This document shows positions 35,573 through 43,112 of a stretch of DNA of 64,000 nucleotides, piece by piece (position 1 is the stretch's first letter; each line of letters begins with the position of its first letter). The notes beneath the pieces were generated by a model. The model was not told the origin of the DNA, did no database searches, and saw only the letters and a program-made list of their open reading frames with translations. The position numbers and the translations under genes are program-made. Origin of the DNA: Phaeodactylibacter luteus (GTDB lineage: Bacteria; Bacteroidota; Bacteroidia; Chitinophagales; Saprospiraceae); contig NZ_VOOR01000021.1 in NCBI RefSeq assembly GCF_007993045.1, forward strand, positions 41,162 to 105,161. The letters are read 5' to 3'.

Positions 35573-36205
35573 ATGGCGATTATTAAAGGTAAAAACTTGG
35601 TTCAGATTGCAGGGCTTTTCCTCTTTCTGGTCTTTCTCCCGTTAGGGTCTTGGTATTATCTACAGACTGGGCTTGACTACCGCCTGCAGGCACGGTCAGA
35701 GCTTCAGGATATAGCGCCCTTGCCGGAATTCCACCTCAAGAATTACAACGATGCTGTGGTCCATAGCAACCGCTTTGCTGACCTCTTGGTCGTAGGCTAC
35801 TTTTACAGCCCGGCGCACAAGGCAGCTTACGGGGACGTGCTATCCCGGTTGAAGCAGCAGTTTGATGGCCGTCCGGATGTTTGTTTTGTTGCTTTTTCAG
35901 AAGGGCCGCAGCGCAGTGCTCAGGCCTTCCTGCAGGAGTTTGAAGTTGCGGATACCTCGCAGGTCTTCTTCCTGGAGGGCACAGGAGAGGAGCTAGGGCA
36001 ACTGGCTCAGGCTGCAGCCCTTCCGGAGGCTACCGGAGGGCTGGCCCGCAACAGCCACTTGTTTTTTGCCGATAGCAGTATGATCAGAGGCTACTACGAT
36101 CTGCTCCGGCCAGATGATTTGAAATTACTTGTAAAGCATATTACCCTGAACTTGCACCCGCTGGAGGAGCCTGATATTATCTTCCTACGGGAAACCGAAA
36201 AATAA
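35573..36205 (+). CDS. SCO1/SenC-like protein lacking the CXXXC copper site
   Basis: The 210-residue protein has an N-terminal membrane anchor (about 11-30) and a thioredoxin-like Sco fold. In Sco proteins a CXXXC pair and a distal His bind copper for CuA assembly. Here the equivalent loop reads VVGYFYSPAHKAAYGDV (about 73-89) with no cysteine; only the distal His candidate (NSHLFFADSSM, His162) remains. It sits in the normal Sco position in the cox cluster, so it may have lost copper delivery and act as a scaffold, or another protein supplies the thiols. The ATG at 35573 gives the anchor; an upstream in-frame start adds 22 unlikely residues. Confidence 0.75.
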   Translation: MAIIKGKNLVQIAGLFLFLVFLPLGSWYYLQTGLDYRLQARSELQDIAPLPEFHLKNYNDAVVHSNRFADLLVVGYFYSPAHKAAYGDVLSRLKQQFDGRPDVCFVAFSEGPQRSAQAFLQEFEVADTSQVFFLEGTGEELGQLAQAAALPEATGGLARNSHLFFADSSMIRGYYDLLRPDDLKLLVKHITLNLHPLEEPDIIFLRETEK

Positions 36206-36212
36206 GCACAAC

Positions 36213-36791
36213 ATGGCAGCGAATTTACAACTGGCCCGGAAACTGAATGCGGCAGCATGGGTGTTCACGGGAGTCGTATTGGTTTTGGTAGGGCTGATGC
36301 GCCGGGTTAAAATCCCTTTGCCGGAGGGCGTCGATCTCTCCTTCCTTGCCCCTTTCCACGCAGGGGTCAACGCAGTGACAGCGGTAGTGCTGTTGGTGGC
36401 GCTATATTTCATCAAGCAAAAGAATATGGAAGCCCACCGGATGGCCATGTACACTGCCTTGGGGCTGAGCGTTTTGTTTTTGCTGTCCTACGTGGCGTAC
36501 CACTTTACGACCCCGGAGACCATCTTCGGCGATCTGAACCACGATGGGCTGCTCGACGAAGCAGAGCTGGCTGCCGTTGGCAGTGCACGTACTGGCTACC
36601 TTGTACTGCTCCTGAGCCATATTGTCTTGGCTGCTGTCAGTTTGCCGTTTATCTTGTTTACGTTCATTAGAGCGTATACGGGGCAGTTTGACCGCCACCG
36701 CAAAATGGCACGTTGGGTTTGGCCGGTATGGTTTTATGTAGCGGTGACCGGCCCGGTGGCTTATTTCATGTTAATGCCATATTACCCTTGA
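36213..36791 (+). CDS. DUF420 membrane protein with an EF-hand-like loop
   Basis: The 192-residue, five-helix DUF420 protein belongs to a family tied to cytochrome oxidase assembly and found at this spot in Bacteroidota cox clusters. Residues 107-118, DLNHDGLLDEAE, match a canonical EF-hand loop (Asp1, Asn3, Asp5, Gly6, Asp9, Glu12) in a region between helices 3 and 4 expected to be short. Calcium binding is inferred from the motif only. The gene starts 7 bases after the Sco-like gene. Confidence 0.87.
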   Translation: MAANLQLARKLNAAAWVFTGVVLVLVGLMRRVKIPLPEGVDLSFLAPFHAGVNAVTAVVLLVALYFIKQKNMEAHRMAMYTALGLSVLFLLSYVAYHFTTPETIFGDLNHDGLLDEAELAAVGSARTGYLVLLLSHIVLAAVSLPFILFTFIRAYTGQFDRHRKMARWVWPVWFYVAVTGPVAYFMLMPYYP

Positions 36792-36880
36792 TCGGCATCT
36801 TTTTAGGAGCCTTGGCGGTTAGATATTGTGAACGCTGTGTAGCACAGTGGGGCATTCCGCACGTTTGAAAAATTGAGACA

Positions 36881-37153
36881 ATGAGCAACAAAATCACTTT
36901 TTATAGCCGTATTTTGGTATTGAGCCTGGCACTGGCTTTTACTGCTGCCCCTCAGGTGGCTGAGGCACAGTGCCCAATGTGCCGTATGTCTGCTGAAAGC
37001 AACCTCAAGAATGGGGGCACAGACGGGCGGGGGCTGAACAACGGGATCCTCTATATGCTCGCGACGCCCTATATGATCATAGGCGTTATTGGTTTTATGT
37101 GGTGGCGCAACCGTCGCAGGGAAGGAGAGGACGACCTGATTTTGGAAGATTAA
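36881..37153 (+). CDS. Small membrane protein with a CPMC motif
   Basis: The 90-residue product has a signal peptide whose likely cleavage site (VAEAQ) leaves CPMCRMSAESN at the mature N-terminus, then a single membrane helix (about 58-75, LYMLATPYMIIGVIGFMWW) and a charged C-terminus. The CXXC close to a membrane anchor suggests thiol or copper handling. Being last in the cox cluster right after Sco-like and DUF420 genes, it is a candidate to supply the cysteines missing from the Sco-like protein. That link is speculative. Confidence 0.8.
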   Translation: MSNKITFYSRILVLSLALAFTAAPQVAEAQCPMCRMSAESNLKNGGTDGRGLNNGILYMLATPYMIIGVIGFMWWRNRRREGEDDLILED

Positions 37154-37215
37154 GGCCTGTTTGGAGCCCGTTCCTGTTGCCAATCAACGCCTGATGGGCC
37201 CGGCTTCTTTTCTAA

Positions 37216-37572
37216 ATTTTCATAGGCGCAAACTAGAATTCCGTTTTTTCTTGCCTGCCCCCTCCGCAAGGATAGGGGCCTGCCCCTGCCATCGGGCAGG
37301 TGCCGCTATGCTGCGGGGCTCGCTATCCGCTCGGCCCTATCGGGCCTGCCGCCCCTGCGCAGCGCTAGGCCAATGCCAGGCTAGTGCCTTAAGTCATAAA
37401 TCTATGATACTTAAGTTGAAGTTATTTTCCGGCTAATCAAGGCGAAGGTTCGCGACTTTAGCCCGAGCTAAAGGAGCGGTTCTTTAACGAAGAGTAGGCG
37501 GAAAAGAACGAAACTTGGGGTGGCAAGGATTTATGGCTTGAGGCACTAGAGCCCGGAGAGCATAAACGCCTG
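37216..37572 (-). repeat. Composite structured repeat, copy E
   Basis: On the reverse strand it comprises an outer arm (GCAGGCGTTTATGCTCTCC), a nested 169-bp CTAG-bounded element, the common core (GGCCTAGCGCTGCGCAGGGG, CCCGATAGGGCCGAGCGG, AGCGAGCCCCGCAGCATAGC) and a degenerate tail (TTCTAGTTTGCGCC). It is a near-identical inverted copy of 43908-44266; in the 60-base block 37441-37500 the two are identical. Confidence 0.9.
37381..37549 (-). mobile_element. MITE-like element, 169 bp, copy 1
   Basis: Bounded by CTAGTGCCTTAAGTCATAAA and its inverted partner TTATGGCTTGAGGCACTAG. No coding capacity. The interior has the hairpin CTTTAGC-TCGG-GCTAAAG. CTAG at both ends may be a 4-bp target duplication. 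Confidence 0.65.
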
Positions 37573-37702
37573 CGGCATATTGGTTTGCGCTCTAAGCGCC
37601 TTGGTTTTTGGACGGAACCGCTCCAACCAGCTCCAAGCGCTGCTGTTTACAGTTGGCCTAAGAATTGCTGCCCAATGTATAGCCTTGTGGAACATACAAG
37701 CC

Positions 37703-37738
37703 AAAGCCCTGCCCGGAGACTTCCCGGGCAGGGCTTTT
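37703..37738. terminator. Strong hairpin, probable terminator
   Basis: A perfect 14-bp stem (AAAGCCCTGCCCGG/CCGGGCAGGGCTTT) with a 7-base loop lies 24 bases past the stop of the reverse beta-barrel gene, whose transcript it would end. The forward strand has a TTTT tail. Confidence 0.75.
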
Positions 37739-37761
37739 GGCATCCCAAGGCATAAGCTTGG

Positions 37762-38400
37762 CTAGAGGGGGAAGAGCAAGCCCGCAGAAAGGCTAAGGCC
37801 GCGGTTTTTGATCTCTACATCATTATCTTGATTGTCCACATCGTTCAGCCCGTAGAGGTAGCGGGCGTCTGCAAAGAGGAAGCTCTGCCCAAGCGGGAGC
37901 TGTAGGCCTGCGCCCAAAGCAAGGCTGAGGTCGCCCCTTTCATAAGATTCCATCCTGTCGAACTCAATTTCGTTAGTCTGGCTTACGTTGCCGACGTTGA
38001 AGGTCGTCTCGCCGCTTAGGGCATAGCTGTAGAAAGCGCCCGCGCCCAAGTAGGCGTGGAGCCCTTCGTCATTGGTCTTGACCTTCAAGAGCCCTCCAAA
38101 GTCCAGGTAATTGAGCTTCAGTTCTCTAGCGACATTGGCCCCTAGGATTTCGCTTTCCGAAGTATAGCCCCGCACCACATAGTTGACTTCTGGCTGGAGT
38201 TTGAGGTGGCGCGTTATGGGCAGTTCAAGTGCTGCCCCGTAAAGGACGGCGGTCCGGTTATCGGAGTCCGGTTCATTTTCCCCATCCCACTTCACGTTGG
38301 CAAAGTGAGCGCCAATTCTGGGGCCGAGGTATACGCTCTGTGCGTACAGTGCAGGTGTGGCGAATAAGAGGGCAAGAGCGGCAAAAAGCGTGTTTTTCAT
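37762..38400 (-). CDS. Outer-membrane beta-barrel protein (OMP_b-brl-like)
   Basis: The 212-residue product has a signal peptide (MKNTLFAALALLFATPALYAQ). Mature strands begin SVYLGPRIGAHFANVKWDG, and the protein ends in SLSAGLLFPL with an aromatic/hydrophobic C-terminus typical of barrels. The alternating pattern and Gly turns (LKLQPEVNYVVRGY, LSLALGAGLQLPLG) fit the eight-stranded porin-like group in Bacteroidota. The start at 38400 gives the signal peptide; the open frame extends 81 bases further without reason. Role unknown. Confidence 0.82.
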   Translation of the reverse strand: MKNTLFAALALLFATPALYAQSVYLGPRIGAHFANVKWDGENEPDSDNRTAVLYGAALELPITRHLKLQPEVNYVVRGYTSESEILGANVARELKLNYLDFGGLLKVKTNDEGLHAYLGAGAFYSYALSGETTFNVGNVSQTNEIEFDRMESYERGDLSLALGAGLQLPLGQSFLFADARYLYGLNDVDNQDNDVEIKNRGLSLSAGLLFPL

Positions 38401-38502
38401 AATTCGTTTGATTATTAGGTACGCTGCTTGAACGCCGGCCGGAGGAGGGATGTGCGAAGCACAATTGTTAAAGTGGAGCATAGGGCTTGTTGCCTGGCTG
38501 TG

Positions 38503-38671
38503 CTAGTGGTCTGTCAAGGCTAAAACTAGGGGTTGCCTGCGGCGACTTTTGAGGCTACTCTTCGTTGGACAACCCCTTACGTAGCGCTGCTATGCGCGGG
38601 AACATCCGCCTTGATTAGCCTCAAAATTCGCTCCCACTCAACCCATAAATTAACACTCGACAGACCACTAG
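38503..38671 (+). mobile_element. MITE-like element, 169 bp, copy 2
   Basis: Perfect 13-bp terminal inverted repeats: CTAGTGGTCTGTC and GACAGACCACTAG. It shares with the other two copies its exact length, CTACTCTTCGTT at internal offset 52 and CGCCTTGATTAGCC at about offset 104. An internal 11-bp inverted repeat (TTTTGAGGCTA/TAGCCTCAAAA) is present. The terminal sequences differ from copies 1 and 3, so it is a diverged subfamily. Confidence 0.65.
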
Positions 38672-38715
38672 TCCATGATCAGCCAGGCTGGGCGGTGGGG
38701 CAAAATTATGCAGGG

Positions 38716-38822
38716 CTGGACTAGCGATGCGGAGGGGTGGCAAGCCCGATAGGGCCGAGCGAGAAGCGAGCCCCGCAGCGTAGCGACCCGAGCCGCAGGG
38801 CGAGGGTAGGCCCATGAAGGGC
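38716..38822 (+). repeat. Dispersed structured repeat, copy D
   Basis: The core carries GACTAGCGATGCGGAGGGG, CCCGATAGGGCCGAGCG, AGCGAGCCCCGCAGCGTAGC and a GCCGCAGGGCGAGGGTAGGC end. The tail found in A, F and I is missing. It belongs to the CGATGCG subtype shared with copy H. Confidence 0.8.
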
Positions 38823-38839
38823 AGTACCTGATCAGCGGG

Positions 38840-39259
38840 TCAGTTTTCGCTGTGCTTTTTGCGGTAAGTTTTCTGGTTGTCCTGAAAGGTCGCAAAGAGG
38901 AGGCAGCCCCAGCCGGCGATAAAAAAAACGCCTCCGATAGGGGTGACGGGGCCGATCCAAGATACATCGAGCCCGAGCAGCTCCCTTGCAGAAAGCAGGT
39001 AGAGGGAGCCTGAGAAAGCGAGGATGCCGGCGGTGAACAGCCACCCGCCCCAATGCAGGAGGTTGGTTTTGCGCCAGTAGAGGAGGAGCCCAATGGCGAT
39101 AAGGCCAAGGGCGTGATAAAATTGGTAGCGGACGCCAATTTCGAAGGTATTGAGGGCTTCGGGCGAAAGTGCTGCCTTGAGGGCATGGGCGCCGAATGCG
39201 CCGAGCATGACTGCTGTCATCGCAGCGAGGCTGCCTAGGCGGAGAAAAGTTTTTCTCAT
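38840..39259 (-). CDS. DUF423 family membrane protein
   Basis: The 139-residue product has four predicted membrane helices and the DUF423 signature near the N-terminus (MLGAFGAHALKAALSPE and YQFYHALGLIAIGLL), followed by GILAFSGSLYLL and WIGPVTPIGGVFFIAGW. The family is widespread and of unknown function. The ATG at 39259 (MRKTFLRLGSLAAMTAVM) was chosen over a frame extending to 39319. It is divergent from the propeller protein gene. Confidence 0.9.
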   Translation of the reverse strand: MRKTFLRLGSLAAMTAVMLGAFGAHALKAALSPEALNTFEIGVRYQFYHALGLIAIGLLLYWRKTNLLHWGGWLFTAGILAFSGSLYLLSARELLGLDVSWIGPVTPIGGVFFIAGWGCLLFATFQDNQKTYRKKHSEN

Positions 39260-39405
39260 GGTCTTTAGATTGAGTATCCTGCGCCTGCCCGTGAGGTTCT
39301 GGGCCGAATACTGGTACAATTATTTGTTGGGTACGTGGCTGCTCGCGTACATTCGCAGCGGGGCATTTGTGCCGCTTTCGAAGCAAAATTCAAGAAAATA
39401 GGGTC

Positions 39406-41823
39406 ATGATAAAGGTCAAGCACTGGGCAGCGGTTGCTGCACTGATGATGCCGGCAGCGGCTGTGTACTACTTTTTTATTTATCCGTTTGATGCCAGGGA
39501 GGCGCTGCCGGAGAGCGCGGCCCTGATATGGGCTCCACACGCGGCTAAAAATAAGGATAATCTAGTGGATTCCGTAACGGGGCAGGTGCTTTTCCGGTTG
39601 TTCCCGGAGCTGGAGGAAGACCTCACGGCGGTTCAGCAGGTCATAGGCTCTGGCCGTTTGCCCGAGCTGCTGATGGCCAACCGGGTATCTGCGGGCCGTT
39701 ATGCGCTGGCCGGGGTAGACAGCCGGTGCGAGTGGGCGCCCTCAGGAGCGCCCGTCTCAGTGTACCGTGGCGTAGGGGTATACGCAGCCGGCTCAGGCTG
39801 TATGGCGGCAAGGGTGAGGAACCTGGTCCTGTTTGGGCGGATGCCGGCACAGGTAGAGGCGATGATAAAGGAACTGGACAATGGGGGGAGTGTACTTTGG
39901 CAAGGCGGTGTGCAGGAAGGGCGTTTTTGGCTGGGCACAGAAAACCTTTTGGCCTGGGGCAGCGGCTTCTTTGGGGCCCCTTGGCGGGAGCTTTTGAAAT
40001 CAGCTGGAAGGGGCACCGCATTGACCGGTGCCCTCCGGAGTGAAGGCGGGGGCATATATGCGGAGGGGCACACTTTGGGCACTGGGCCAGCAAAAAGCCC
40101 CGGGCAAAGCGCGGGCTTTTTGCAGAGCGGAGTGCTGGCACACTTGCCGGTGAACATCGCTTGGGCATCGTGGCGGGCTCAGGGCGCACAGCCAAAGGCA
40201 GGGCGGTTTTACGAGCAGTACGTATCGCCTTGGGCAGGGCCACACTATGCGGTAGCGCAGCTGCCTCTGCCGGGGCAGTTGGCCAACAACAGGGTCTTGT
40301 ACCTACCTGTCGCAGCAGAGGCAGCCCTGGCGGAGGCGCTAGAGCAGGTAAGGGCAGACATAGGGTATTTGAAGGAGTACCCCTTTCAGGTCTTCCAAGT
40401 ACAGCAAGTATTGGGCGACGGCCTGTTCGAAGAGTATATAGCAGGCGGTTTGCGCAATCCCTATTGGGCAGATTTGGGCAGCTATCTGGCGGTAAGCCCC
40501 TCTGCAGTGGCCCTGGAGCAGGCGCTTAGCGCATATTGGCTTGGGCTGACCCTTGGGGGGCGCCCTGAAGCGGCAGCACCGGAAGGCGGGGCGCTCAGCG
40601 CCTGGTGGTTTGTCGATGTAGAAAAGTCGGCAGGGGTATGGCCACAAGCTTTTGAGCGCAGGCAGGAAGAGGTTGGCGCATTGCTCAGCGGGTTCTCCTA
40701 CCTGCAAGGGCATAAGTGGCCGGATGGCAAATGGGCGTTGCAGGCTGGGCCGGCCGGGCAGAAAGGCAGGGCTTCAGCCCTGTCTTTGCTTTGGCAAAAG
40801 CCCCTTGATGGGATGGCCGTTTCCGGGCCGTATGTTGTTGGAGATCAGGTACTCCTGGAGCTGAGCGGTGGGCGGGTGCAGAGCATAGGGGCCGATGGCA
40901 CAGTAAGCTGGGAGGCCAGGCTGCAGGATACGCTGGTTGGCCCGCCCGTGGTACTGAGCAATGAGCAGACGGGGGCCGGGCAGCGTATTTTGCTTACTAC
41001 CCCCAGGGCAGGTTATCTGTTGGATGAGCGGGGCCGGGCAGAAGCGGGCTTCCCGGTGATCTGGCCAGGGGTATGCACCGCAGCCGCTACAATGAGCGTG
41101 CTGGAGAAGCCCGGCGTGCTGGGGATATGGGCACCGCTGAGCAATAAGCGCATAGTAGGGTACGATCAGCGGGGGAGGCTGCTTGAAGGCTGGGGGGATA
41201 GGGCTCTAGTTGACACCACGGTGCATAGCCGGCTGCAGCACGCGCAGCGCGATGGGAAGGATTACCTTTTTGCGTTATCGGACACGGGGCTGCTCCACGC
41301 TTTCCGCAGGGATGGAGCGCCCCGGTTTTTGCCGGTGCCACTCGGGAAAGGGTTTGGGCAGTCGCTGCAATTGCAAGCCGAGCCCCCTCACTACAGGCTG
41401 TTGGCCGGCGGAGCAGACGGGCGCGTTGCCGCGGTCAATTTTGAGGGCGAATTTTTCCGGCTCAGCCTCGGGCAGCAGGCTAAAGGGGCAAGCGGGGTGT
41501 TGTTTGTGCCATTGTGGGGAGATGAGCGGTACGATTACCTCAGCTGGGACGGGAAGTACATAAGGCTGCACGGGTACAGTGGGCAGGCGTTTCGGCAGGT
41601 ATGGGAAACGGCCCACCGCGTAAAGGGGCCGATCGGGGTGTTCACTTGTGCCCTGGGGGTTGGGTGGATAGACAAGGAGCGCAGGAAGGTCTATCTGGCA
41701 GATAGCCAAGGGCAGCTGCTGAGCGGGTTCCCGGTTTCAGGCCAATCCCCTTTGGCCGTCGCCGATGGAGTAGCCTATTGCGTGTACGGGGAAGCCCTGT
41801 ACGCGTATGCGCTGCGTGAATAA
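39406..41823 (+). CDS. Large membrane-anchored protein with a C-terminal propeller-like region
   Basis: The 805-residue product has an N-terminal anchor (about 10-28, VAALMMPAAAVYYFFIYPF). The N-terminal half resembles DUF3352-type proteins (APHAAKNKDNLVDSVTGQV, then FPELEEDLTAVQQVI). The C-terminal half from about residue 460 shows repeated beta-strand blades (LLWQKPLDGMAVSGPYVVGD, GADGTVSWEARLQDTLVGPP) like PQQ-type propellers, with WAPLSNKRIVGYDQRGRLLEGWG as one blade. It is probably periplasmic. Function unknown. It lies inside the segment bounded by composite repeats E and F. Confidence 0.75.
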   Translation: MIKVKHWAAVAALMMPAAAVYYFFIYPFDAREALPESAALIWAPHAAKNKDNLVDSVTGQVLFRLFPELEEDLTAVQQVIGSGRLPELLMANRVSAGRYALAGVDSRCEWAPSGAPVSVYRGVGVYAAGSGCMAARVRNLVLFGRMPAQVEAMIKELDNGGSVLWQGGVQEGRFWLGTENLLAWGSGFFGAPWRELLKSAGRGTALTGALRSEGGGIYAEGHTLGTGPAKSPGQSAGFLQSGVLAHLPVNIAWASWRAQGAQPKAGRFYEQYVSPWAGPHYAVAQLPLPGQLANNRVLYLPVAAEAALAEALEQVRADIGYLKEYPFQVFQVQQVLGDGLFEEYIAGGLRNPYWADLGSYLAVSPSAVALEQALSAYWLGLTLGGRPEAAAPEGGALSAWWFVDVEKSAGVWPQAFERRQEEVGALLSGFSYLQGHKWPDGKWALQAGPAGQKGRASALSLLWQKPLDGMAVSGPYVVGDQVLLELSGGRVQSIGADGTVSWEARLQDTLVGPPVVLSNEQTGAGQRILLTTPRAGYLLDERGRAEAGFPVIWPGVCTAAATMSVLEKPGVLGIWAPLSNKRIVGYDQRGRLLEGWGDRALVDTTVHSRLQHAQRDGKDYLFALSDTGLLHAFRRDGAPRFLPVPLGKGFGQSLQLQAEPPHYRLLAGGADGRVAAVNFEGEFFRLSLGQQAKGASGVLFVPLWGDERYDYLSWDGKYIRLHGYSGQAFRQVWETAHRVKGPIGVFTCALGVGWIDKERRKVYLADSQGQLLSGFPVSGQSPLAVADGVAYCVYGEALYAYALRE

Positions 41824-41849
41824 AGGAGAAGCCGGGAGCGGCAAGCACA

Positions 41850-41957
41850 ACGTTTTTAGGGGGCTACCCCCGCCTAAGGGCGTGGGTCGCTACGCTACGG
41901 GGCTCGCTGCCCGCTCGGCCCTGACGGGCTGGCCACCCCTTCGCATCGCTAGCCCGA
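41850..41957 (-). repeat. Dispersed structured repeat, copy H
   Basis: Read in reverse: GGGCTAGCGATGCGAAGGGG, CCCGTCAGGGCCGAGCGG, AGCGAGCCCCGTAGCGTAGC, then GCGGGGGTAGCCCCC. CGATGCG subtype without the tail. It lies 27 bases after the propeller gene. Confidence 0.8.
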
Positions 41958-42150
41958 TGGCAAGGCCTGCACGTGCTCCCGCCGGGCCGTCTATATCTAT
42001 TGGCAAATAGGTAGCATTGTGGCTTTTTTGTATATTGTAGCATTGCCTGGGCTTTAGCTTGGCACGCCTGGCGCTGCAAGTAGGCAGGCTCAGCCTAGGG
42101 CAAAGTGGGAAAAAGAACGACAAATGGGGGGGAAGTGCGTGTATTAGCGA

Positions 42151-42157
42151 GTTAGAT
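42151..42157 (+). other. Cassette junction, GTTRRRY-type
   Basis: GTTAGAT fits the integron core GTTRRRY and is followed by GCCATT, as is the R' box at 43006. It coincides with an abrupt fall in GC content. No partner R'' box was found upstream, so it may be a secondary insertion site rather than a full attC. Confidence 0.5.
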
Positions 42158-42279
42158 GCCATTTTATCAACTGATAATCAAGGGTATATGTTAAGGTTAG
42201 TTGAAACTAGCCTAAAAAATCAACTTGAAGAGAAACCAATCTCTTCAAATAGTTGTAAATTACCTAAAAAGGATAACTT

Positions 42280-42489
42280 ATGACGATTGAAAGGACTGAT
42301 GGCGAAATTATTATAAGGATACCAGATTCTGTTGAATTTTCAGAGATTCAAAGGCTAATCGATTTTATAACCTATAAAGAGATAACTAAAGAATCGAAAG
42401 CTACACAAGAAGATGTAGATAGATTGGCATCAGAAATAAATAAAAACTGGTGGGAAGCAAATAAAGATAGATTTCTGAAGAATGAATAG
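42280..42489 (+). CDS. Putative antitoxin of a PIN-type toxin-antitoxin pair
   Basis: The small 69-residue acidic protein (MTIERTDGEIIIRIPDSVEF) has a likely beta-strand then helical N-terminus and a Trp/Lys-containing C-terminus (NKNWWEANKDRF), a size and layout typical of VapB-like antitoxins. It overlaps the PIN gene by 8 bases, the usual toxin-antitoxin coupling. GC content is far below the window average. The DNA-binding family is not identifiable by eye. Confidence 0.7.
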   Translation: MTIERTDGEIIIRIPDSVEFSEIQRLIDFITYKEITKESKATQEDVDRLASEINKNWWEANKDRFLKNE

Positions 42490-42940
42490 GTTTATAGTTG
42501 ATACAAATATTGTTTTCAGTGGGATTTTGAATACCAATAGCTCAATTGGAGATTTACTTCTAAATTCTGAACCTTTCCTGAAATTTTACTCACTTACCTA
42601 CATGAGAGTAGAAATCGACAAGCATTTAGATAAAATTGTTGAGATGTCAGGAATGTCAATTAATGAAGTTGAATATTGTAAATTTCAGATAACCAAGAAA
42701 ATAGAATTTATTTCAGAGGAACAGATCCCTTTTAGAATTTGGCACAAATCAGCCAATTATGTAAGAGATATAGATATGGATGACATAGCTTTTGTTGCAT
42801 TGAGTGAATACATGGGATATAACCTTTGGACTGGAGATAAGAAATTGATGAAAGGATTGATAGATAAAGGCTTTTCTAATTGCATATCTACACAAGAATT
42901 GGTGAAACTAAGAGAAGAAATTGAGAAATCAAATAAGTGA
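42482..42940 (+). CDS. PIN-domain ribonuclease toxin (VapC-like)
   Basis: The 152-residue protein has the PIN fold signature. Acidic residues of the metal site are visible in FIVDTNIVFSGIL (Asp7), in the MRVEIDKH helix (Glu), in DIDMDDIAFVALSEY and in LWTGDKKLMKG. PIN toxins of type II systems cut tRNA or mRNA when the antitoxin decays. The gene is AT-rich and ends 6 bases before an attC-like site, so the pair appears to be one integron cassette; toxin-antitoxin cassettes are known to stabilise integron arrays. Confidence 0.85.
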   Translation: MNRFIVDTNIVFSGILNTNSSIGDLLLNSEPFLKFYSLTYMRVEIDKHLDKIVEMSGMSINEVEYCKFQITKKIEFISEEQIPFRIWHKSANYVRDIDMDDIAFVALSEYMGYNLWTGDKKLMKGLIDKGFSNCISTQELVKLREEIEKSNK

Positions 42941-42943
42941 ACA

Positions 42944-43015
42944 GGCACCTAACAATGGCTAGCCGACAATACTCCGTTTCACTAGGTACTGCGGCTAGCC
43001 GGGCCGTTAGGTGCC
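42944..43015 (+). other. attC-like recombination site
   Basis: R'' ACCTAAC (42947-42953, fits RYYYAAC) and R' GTTAGGT (43006-43012, fits GTTRRRY) are perfect inverse complements, extending to 10 bp (GGCACCTAAC/GTTAGGTGCC). The inner boxes GGCTAGCCG (42957-42965) and CGGCTAGCC (42992-43000) also pair perfectly. Spacers of 3 and 5 bases leave unpaired bases, as in true attC hairpins. Total R''-R' length is 66 bp. Orientation is correct for the gene upstream. Confidence 0.75.
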
Positions 43016-43112
43016 ATTAGAAAAAAAATAAAAACCCAATGAGAAGGAAAAAGGAACTCGACGAATCAAGATGAGGTTTTTACGGTTATTCAATTAATCC
43101 AAATAAACTAAC

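Larger units (their letters stand above)
37154..37761. other. Convergent intergenic region dominated by a composite repeat
   Basis: These 608 bases contain composite repeat E (37216-37572) with its nested 169-bp element, then a terminator (37703-37738). Forward and reverse short frames here are products of the repeat. Confidence 0.7.
38401..38839. other. Intergenic region with a MITE-like element and repeat D
   Basis: These 439 bases between two reverse genes hold the second 169-bp element (38503-38671) and, 44 bases further, repeat copy D (38716-38822). No gene was accepted. Confidence 0.7.
41824..42279. other. Intergenic region with repeat H and a cassette-type junction
   Basis: These 456 bases hold repeat H (41850-41957), then a GC-to-AT compositional break at 42151, where GTTAGATGCCATT marks the left edge of an integron-like cassette. 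A 74-codon frame crossing that break was rejected. Confidence 0.65.

Noticed and set aside
42059..42283. A 74-codon frame before the antitoxin
   Set aside because: It crosses the cassette junction at 42151 and joins GC-rich to AT-rich sequence; no domain is visible.
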